From contig NZ_JAGQBH010000002.1 in the NCBI RefSeq assembly GCF_024345535.1, forward strand, positions 62,001 to 126,000: DNA of 64,000 bases, in the 5' to 3' direction. The translations under genes were made by a program, and so were the position numbers. The notes under the pieces are model-generated. The model worked only from the letters and a program-made list of their open reading frames with translations. It ran no database searches and was not told where the DNA came from. This document shows, in pieces, positions 58,834 to 64,000 of the stretch. Numbering within the stretch: the stretch's first letter is position 1; each line of letters opens with the position of its first letter. This DNA is from Cyanobium sp. N.Huapi 1H5 (GTDB lineage: Bacteria > Cyanobacteriota > Cyanobacteriia > PCC-6307 > Cyanobiaceae).

Positions 58834-60101
58834 GCGACCCCTTCGCCGTGACGGGCCCCTTCGCCGAGACAGGTTCCGCCGGCACCTCAGCGGACATCGC
58901 CGTTATCATCCCGCTGTTCAACGGGGCGTCCTGGATCCGCCAGACGCTGGCGTCGGTGCTGGCCCAGACCCTGCCCGCCCGGGAGATCATCGTCGTCGAC
59001 GACGGCTCCAGCGATGACTCGCTGGCCATCGTCCGCTCCTTTCCCCAGGTGGCCCTGCACCGCCATCCCGGCAAGGGCACCCACCAGACCCGGCAGTTCG
59101 GCTTCGCGCGCAGCACGGCGGCCCTGGTCACCTTTCTGGACCAGGACGACCTCTGGCATCCCCGCCACCTCGAGCTGCTCAGCACGCTGCTGCGCGACGA
59201 TCCGGCGGCCTGTGCGGCGGTGTCCCGCACCCTCACCTACGAAGACGAGCGGGAGCTGCACTTCCCGACACCCTTTCTGGGTCCGGAACGCTTCGACCCC
59301 TGGGACACCTTCCCCTTCCACCGGATCGACACCCCGTCCTTCGTGCTGATCCGGCGTTCCGCCCTGGAGGCCATCGGTGGCTGGCCGGCCCGGAACGCCT
59401 GGAGCAGTGATGTGCAGGCCTGGTTCCAGCTGGCCTCCATCGCCCCGTTGGTGCGCAATGCCAGCGCCACCGCCGCCTATCGCGTGCAGCACCGGGAGGC
59501 CACCAGCACCCGCTGGCGCCTGGAGCGGGCCCACGAGTACTTCCTCAACATCCGCACCAGCTGCGAGGCCCTCGCCCGCGAGCGCGGCCTCAGCCATCCG
59601 CAGGACGGGGAGCTGCGCCTGCGGCAGTGCCGGATTCTCGGGCCCATGGCGCAGGTGATCGAGGCACTGGAACGGGCCGATCCGGTGCTGATGCGCTCCG
59701 CCCTGACGCAGCTCGAAGCCGAGCTGAGCCGATCGGCGGCCGCCACGGATCTGGTCATCGGCACCCTGAGCTGGTACATGCGCCCGACCCTCACTTCCGG
59801 CGACGTCCGGCAGTGGCGACCCCTGGTGCGGACCCTCTACAGGGGCCAGCCCGGCACCCTTCGGCATCTGGGCCAGCTGGTGCCCTTCCACCCGGAGGGT
59901 GCCTATCCGACGTCCGTCCTGACGGGGTATCTGCTGGCGGAGCCCTGGCAGCCCCGCGCCTGGTGGCGGCTGGCCCGCCATCGGGGAGCTCCGATCGCCC
60001 TCAACGGGATAGGGCGCCTGGGGCGTGTCCTGATGGGTGTCCTGAGGCGTTTGTCTGCAGGATCGCCATCGCTTCGGCGGGGGTGCAGAACACGAACCTA
60101 G
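58830..60101 (+). CDS. Glycosyltransferase family 2
   Basis: 423 residues from TTG 58830, which overlaps the mfd stop; GTG 58848 is an alternative. [23 protein letters not shown] and [14 protein letters not shown] form the nucleotide-sugar site; LDQDDLW is the DXD-type metal motif. After about residue 220 the chain is a helical C-terminal domain. It probably adds a sugar to a surface glycan. The 3' end overlaps the convergent deacetylase-like gene by 101 bases. Confidence 0.88.
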   Translation: MSDPFAVTGPFAETGSAGTSADIAVIIPLFNGASWIRQTLASVLAQTLPAREIIVVDDGSSDDSLAIVRSFPQVALHRHPGKGTHQTRQFGFARSTAALVTFLDQDDLWHPRHLELLSTLLRDDPAACAAVSRTLTYEDERELHFPTPFLGPERFDPWDTFPFHRIDTPSFVLIRRSALEAIGGWPARNAWSSDVQAWFQLASIAPLVRNASATAAYRVQHREATSTRWRLERAHEYFLNIRTSCEALARERGLSHPQDGELRLRQCRILGPMAQVIEALERADPVLMRSALTQLEAELSRSAAATDLVIGTLSWYMRPTLTSGDVRQWRPLVRTLYRGQPGTLRHLGQLVPFHPEGAYPTSVLTGYLLAEPWQPRAWWRLARHRGAPIALNGIGRLGRVLMGVLRRLSAGSPSLRRGCRTRT

Positions 60102-61116
60102 AGCGCTCCGGGTGGGACGTCAGAGCCTGCAGGCAGCGCTCGATTCTCGGCAGCGACCCGGGTTCGACGGGGGCGTTGGAGTGGATGGCGAAGGCCAGAT
60201 AGGGCCGGCGTTGCTGGGTGATCGCCCGGTCGAGCATCCGGCTGAAATCGTTGGGAGGTCTCCAGTCCCGCCACATGGAAAGGGGGGTGTCCTGCCGCCG
60301 GTGCTGCAAACCGTTGTTGCGCAGGCGCCTGAATCTCTGCCCCAGGCTTCTCGGGCCCCAGCCGTAGCGGAGGTGGGAGGAGGTGAGGGGCAGAAGCGTG
60401 ATGTCACGCTCGCCGGCTCTGGCCCTGCGGCGAAAGTCGCTGCGGGATGGGGCATAGGGCTCGCGGGGCACCCGGTAGTAGTCCGGCAGGTCGCCCGAAT
60501 GGGCAGGTTTGCGCGCGTCCAGTGCATTCGGGGCCAGGCCGGGCTCGATGGTCAGATCGAAGCGGAACCCCAGGGCTTCGGCCCGGTTGATGGCCTCCGT
60601 TCCCGACCAGTAGTTGCCGAAGCGCAGGGAACGGCAGGTTCTGCCGAAACTGGATCGATAGCCCTCCACGGCGGTGTCCAGACACTCAGCCACCCAGTCG
60701 TCATTGCCGTGATCATCCAGCCAGTCGCCGGAGTTCCCACACCAGCGGTAGGTGTGGACATGGGCGCCCAGCTCATCGCCGGCATCGATGGCTTGCTGGA
60801 ACAATTCCGGGTAGTGCTCCACGGCCCAGGAGGCGCGGCCATGGGCCAGGGCCACCTGGGGATCCATGCGGATGAACCAGCTGACATGCACGGCGTCGCC
60901 TGTGCGCTGCTGCAGGGCCGATCGCCATTCCCCGATGTAGGCGTGGGTGAGCTCGTAGCCCCTCCATGGCTCGGGGTTCTGGCGCGAGACGAAGAACTCG
61001 TCCGGCTCCACATCGATGCAGATCAGGACGGGAATCTTCGTCTTCACGAACGATCGGAAGGGAGCAGGGCCGTCAGCGGTTGGTGCTGCCCTGGCTGAGA
61101 TTAGGCTGAATCTCAT
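60001..61116 (-). CDS. Polysaccharide deacetylase-like protein
   Basis: 371 residues. VLICIDVEPDEFFV is the opening strand with paired acidic residues, and DAGDELGAHVHTYRWCG provides an HxH metal-binding motif typical of deacetylase-like TIM-barrel-type folds. Later AFAIHSNAPVEPGS and a helix with [14 protein letters not shown] close the domain. Substrate is unknown; surface polysaccharide is likely because a glycosyltransferase overlaps it. No signal peptide is evident. Confidence 0.75.
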   Translation of the reverse strand: MRFSLISARAAPTADGPAPFRSFVKTKIPVLICIDVEPDEFFVSRQNPEPWRGYELTHAYIGEWRSALQQRTGDAVHVSWFIRMDPQVALAHGRASWAVEHYPELFQQAIDAGDELGAHVHTYRWCGNSGDWLDDHGNDDWVAECLDTAVEGYRSSFGRTCRSLRFGNYWSGTEAINRAEALGFRFDLTIEPGLAPNALDARKPAHSGDLPDYYRVPREPYAPSRSDFRRRARAGERDITLLPLTSSHLRYGWGPRSLGQRFRRLRNNGLQHRRQDTPLSMWRDWRPPNDFSRMLDRAITQQRRPYLAFAIHSNAPVEPGSLPRIERCLQALTSHPERSRFVFCTPAEAMAILQTNASGHPSGHAPGALSR

Positions 61117-61190
61117 CGCCCGGCCGGGGTGCGTGATCGCCAGGTGGTGGCCAGCGGGGGATCCTTGAATTCAGGCGCTGCAGCGGCACC

Positions 61191-62459
61191 ATGGGGGCTG
61201 GGCCCGTATCCCCGCCGATGATCGACTTTGCCAGCTATCGGCCCAGGGGCGACAAGCGCAACACCGCCTTCTTCGAGGACTATCTGCCCCGGGTCTATGC
61301 CCGGCGAGCCGATTCAGGGCTGGAGCAGGTGGTGGGGCCGATGGCGGCCGTCGTGATCCAGGTGGACCACGGCAACGGCCTGCCCTACCTGGCGGAACTC
61401 ACCCTCACCACCCCCTATCGCTACCAGGAGTGCTGGATCAACGCCACCCACCGCATTTACCTGCTCAAGGGGGGTGAGGCCTTTCCGCGGCTGATCGTGC
61501 TGGAGCCGCTGTTTGACGACTTCGAGGATGAGGTCACGCGCTGGAATGCGATGTATCCCCTCTCGATCGACAAGCCCAACGCCCGCTACATCGGTGAGAT
61601 CTTCCAGGTGTCCTCCTGCCACGATCTGCGCGCCATCCTCGAACCCCAGAACATCCGCTTCGCCTATCCGGGGGAGACCGCCAACCCCTTCTATGCCTCG
61701 AAGCATCTCTGCTTCACCTTTCTCTCCGACTACACCTACAACCGGGTCGGCTATGTCGACCGGCCCCTCGATGGCCTGGCGGCCCTCGATCTGGGTGATC
61801 GGGTGCTGCTCGATGACGAGGCGCTCGAGCCCCTCAGCGAAGCCGCCCGGCGCCACCGGGAGCATGGCCTGGAGGCCAAGATCCTGGGCATCGATCACCT
61901 GGCCACGCGGGTGCTGGCCGGTGAGCGGGAGGACGCCATCCTCGAGTATCTGACGATGGTTCCCTACTACTACTGGGGCTCCTACGACATCGCCGAGATG
62001 AACTCCTCCACCAACGTCACCCGCCATCCGACGCTGGCGGACGACAAGCTCTCACCGGCCCGAGTCTTCACCGCCAACAACACCCCCTCCTATCTCAACT
62101 CCCTGGCCAACCTGCCCATGCCCACCGAGGACTTCGTGCGAAATTTCGGCCGGCGCATGCATCACATCGCCTATGAGGTCGTCGATGGCGAGAGCAACGG
62201 CGAGAAGAACGTGGACGTGGTGGTGCGCACCCTGCGCGAGCTGGGCATCCCCTTCCTCGCCGACATGGTGGGGGAGTGTGGTGACCAGCCCAACCTGCGC
62301 CAGATCTTCTCGCGCAGCTCGCCCTATTCCCTTCTGATCACCGAGTACGTGGAGCGCTGCCTGGGCTACGACGGCTTTTTCACCCGCGAGAACGTGGCGG
62401 CCCTCACCGAGGCCGCCGGCCATGCGGAGCGCTATGAGCATGGCCACGTCTTCGACTGA
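61191..62459 (+). CDS. HPPD-like VOC-superfamily protein
   Basis: 422 residues from ATG 61191; ATG 61218 is also possible. The C-terminal half carries a putative iron triad of 4-hydroxyphenylpyruvate-dioxygenase type: His236 in GIDHLATRV, His325 (or His324) in RMHHIAYEV, and Glu385 in LLITEYVER. The first half shares the VOC-like strand-helix pattern without a clear ligand set. It is not canonical HPPD: the usual C-terminal helix motif differs. Possibly an alpha-keto-acid dioxygenase of unknown substrate. Confidence 0.7.
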   Translation: MGAGPVSPPMIDFASYRPRGDKRNTAFFEDYLPRVYARRADSGLEQVVGPMAAVVIQVDHGNGLPYLAELTLTTPYRYQECWINATHRIYLLKGGEAFPRLIVLEPLFDDFEDEVTRWNAMYPLSIDKPNARYIGEIFQVSSCHDLRAILEPQNIRFAYPGETANPFYASKHLCFTFLSDYTYNRVGYVDRPLDGLAALDLGDRVLLDDEALEPLSEAARRHREHGLEAKILGIDHLATRVLAGEREDAILEYLTMVPYYYWGSYDIAEMNSSTNVTRHPTLADDKLSPARVFTANNTPSYLNSLANLPMPTEDFVRNFGRRMHHIAYEVVDGESNGEKNVDVVVRTLRELGIPFLADMVGECGDQPNLRQIFSRSSPYSLLITEYVERCLGYDGFFTRENVAALTEAAGHAERYEHGHVFD

Positions 62460-62517
62460 GACGCCCACCCCATGAGAATTTCCGTTAAGGTGACGTCATC
62501 TTTCGTTACGCGGCGAC

Positions 62518-62685
62518 ATGGGTGAGCTGATCGAGGTCGCGGGCGCCACCCAGAATCCCTTGATGCTGCCGGCCTTCCTGGGCGTGCTCGGCCTCGGTTT
62601 CTTCGCCCTGCTCCAGTCCACCGCCGGCAACAACGACGACGACGATTCCTCCCCCGGTGGCGGACTGATGCAGCCCGTGGCCTGA
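62518..62685 (+). CDS. Small membrane protein, 55 residues
   Basis: Missed by length filters. It starts MGELIEVAGATQNP, has one membrane helix (LPAFLGVLGLGFFALLQST), then an asparagine/aspartate run NNDDDDSS and a glycine/methionine tail. The codon pattern is that of a real gene and it has its own 58-base leader with a TGACGTCA palindrome at 62491-62498. The layout recalls small thylakoid subunits, but I cannot name it. Confidence 0.65.
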   Translation: MGELIEVAGATQNPLMLPAFLGVLGLGFFALLQSTAGNNDDDDSSPGGGLMQPVA

Positions 62686-62709
62686 GCCCCTGGCTTCAGC
62701 TGACGCTCC

Positions 62710-62958
62710 TCAGTTGCCGCTCGCTTCGGCCTGCGACCGTTTCCAGGCGGCCGGCATCAGCACCAGGAACAGCAGCCACCAGGCGGCGATCACCACTGAG
62801 ACCCCGGCGGTGAGCCACCACAGATGCAGCAGCACCCAGCTGCCGGCGATGACCATCAGACCGGTGAGCAGGATGCTCCACGGCTGACACCACCACGGCT
62901 TGAGGTCCCAGACCGAGCCGGGCAGCCAGCCCGGCCCGTGCGGCTCAGGGGTTGGCAA
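62710..62958 (-). CDS. DUF6737 membrane protein
   Basis: 82 residues. The N-terminal signature VWDLKPWWCQPWSILLTG runs into a first membrane helix, and AAWWLLFLVLMPAAW is in the second. This is the cyanobacterial DUF6737 pattern; function unknown. Its start lies inside the end of the upstream protease gene (14-base overlap), so the two are probably translated together. Confidence 0.75.
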   Translation of the reverse strand: MPTPEPHGPGWLPGSVWDLKPWWCQPWSILLTGLMVIAGSWVLLHLWWLTAGVSVVIAAWWLLFLVLMPAAWKRSQAEASGN

Positions 62959-64000
62959 GGGCCGCCGGGAGGTTGGCGCTGCCCGGCTGGAAGGCCTTCT
63001 GAAGGGCCGCGCCCGCCTGCATCTGCTTGCGCAGGGTGGATTCGGCCACCCGGTACTGGCTGTCCCGGTTGGTGCCGATGTCCTCCAGCCGGAGGCGCTG
63101 CACCTCCTGCTCGGTCATCTTCACCGGCACGTCGGGATTGATGCCGTGCTTGTGGATGTCCCGGTTGCGGGGCGTCAGATACTTGGCGATGGTCACCGTC
63201 ATGCCCGAGCCGTCGGACAGGCCGCGGACGGACTGCACCAGACCCTTGCCGAAGGTCTTCTGACCCACCAGCACGGCGCGGTTGTTGTCCTGCAGGGCGC
63301 CGGAGAGGATTTCGCTGGCGCTGGCCGAACCCTCGTTCACCAGCACCACCATGGGCTTGGTGGTCAGGGCCTGGCCCGTGGCCCGCTTGACGTCCTGGAT
63401 GCCGTCGCGGGTCTTTGTGGAAACGATGATGCCCTCGTTGATCCACTGGCGGGCGATCTCGACGCTCGCCACCAGCAGGCCGCCGGGGTTGCTGCGCAGG
63501 TCGAGCACATAGCCCTGCACCCCCTGGGCCTCAAGGTCGCGGACCGCCGCCCGCATGTCCTTGGTGGCGGTGGCGCTGAACTGCTTCAGGCGGATGTAGC
63601 CGATCCTGCTGCCGTCCGGCGCGGTGTTCACCTGGTGGGTGACGGCGTGGATCTCGATCAGCTCCCGGGTCAGGGGGGTGTCGATGTTCTGGCCCTTGCG
63701 GCGCAGGACCAGGTTCACGGTGGTGCCCGCCTTGCCCCGGATCAGCTTCACCGCGTCCTCGGTGCTCATCCCCTTGGTGCTCTTGCCGTCGATCGAGACG
63801 ATCACGTCCTTGGGCTGCACCCCGGCCCTCGAGGCCGGTGAACCCTCGATCGGGGAGATGACGACCAGCTCCTTGGTCTCCTTGTCGACGCTCAGCTGGA
63901 TGCCCACCCCGGAGAGCTCCCCGGAGGTGTCGATCTGCATCTCCTTGAACTCCCGCGGGTCCAGGAAACGGGTGTAGGGATCGTCGAGGGTGCTGAGCAT
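62945..64000 (-). CDS. Carboxyl-terminal processing protease (S41), N-terminally cut by the window
   Basis: At least 351 residues; the gene continues past 64000, and LDDPYTRFLDPREFKEM is an internal segment. A PDZ domain follows (ELVVISPIEGSPASRAGVQPKDVIVSIDGKS as two motifs: SPIEGSPASRAG, KDVIVSIDG). The catalytic serine is in NEGSASASEILSGAL and the lysine in GQKTFGKGLVQ. CtpA-type enzymes trim the C terminus of photosystem II D1 in the lumen; CtpB/CtpC paralogues have other targets, and I cannot tell which this is. Confidence 0.93.
   Translation of the reverse strand: MLSTLDDPYTRFLDPREFKEMQIDTSGELSGVGIQLSVDKETKELVVISPIEGSPASRAGVQPKDVIVSIDGKSTKGMSTEDAVKLIRGKAGTTVNLVLRRKGQNIDTPLTRELIEIHAVTHQVNTAPDGSRIGYIRLKQFSATATKDMRAAVRDLEAQGVQGYVLDLRSNPGGLLVASVEIARQWINEGIIVSTKTRDGIQDVKRATGQALTTKPMVVLVNEGSASASEILSGALQDNNRAVLVGQKTFGKGLVQSVRGLSDGSGMTVTIAKYLTPRNRDIHKHGINPDVPVKMTEQEVQRLRLEDIGTNRDSQYRVAESTLRKQMQAGAALQKAFQPGSANLPAALANP

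Overview
The window is high-GC DNA with dense, often overlapping genes. It looks like a chromosome segment of a picocyanobacterium of the Cyanobium / freshwater Synechococcus type (alpha-cyanobacteria). Photosynthesis genes (acsF, psb30), Calvin-cycle genes (prk, fba) and the order lpxD-leuB-prk-pilD-accD-oxidoreductase-fba, as I recall it from picocyanobacteria, support this. The strain-level assignment is inference. No rRNA, tRNA, CRISPR array, phage or insertion sequence was recognised.

Positions 1-13,600 are accessory. A mechanosensitive channel with a cyclic-nucleotide-like domain is followed by a quinone-reductase-like SDR facing an HxlR regulator across a striking palindromic operator, then a cytochrome P450. 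Next is a MarR regulator facing four overlapping genes: two small DMT transporters, an MFS exporter and a glyoxalase-DUF1349 fusion. Two visibly lower-GC patches (about 4,100-5,200 and 8,900-11,150) carry small orphan genes: DUF1801, DUF3592, a DHFR-like protein, a methyltransferase and an SRPBCC protein. They are probably acquired. A 783-residue protein that joins an alpha/beta hydrolase to a subtilisin closes this region.

Positions 13,600-30,500 are mostly core: a deacetylase, lpxD, leuB, a proteobacterial-type phosphoribulokinase, a prepilin peptidase, accD, fba with a clear terminator, a UPF0182 membrane protein, threonine synthase followed by a ThiS/MoaD-like sulfur carrier, a bicupin, ftsH and rpmF.

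Positions 30,400-50,700 hold glycerate kinase, a Ycf20-like protein, a HAD phosphatase, recJ, a CLC channel whose tail lies antisense to psb30, paired half-size UPF0016 transporters, an RNase II-like protein without the expected catalytic aspartates, ubiX, DUF2996, acsF, the tldD-pmbA-fmt run, a DEAD-box helicase, DUF6464 and TerC.

Positions 50,700-64,000 hold a divergent HpsJ-like / anchored surface protein pair, gap1, a zinc-ribbon membrane protein with an HExxH motif, mfd, a glycosyltransferase, a deacetylase-like protein, an HPPD-like protein, a 55-residue membrane ORF, DUF6737 and a carboxyl-terminal protease cut by the window end.

The strongest candidates for undescribed biology are the hydrolase-subtilisin fusion, the MarR-controlled transporter/glyoxalase-fusion cassette, the degenerate RNB protein, and the surface-polysaccharide/HPPD-like cluster.
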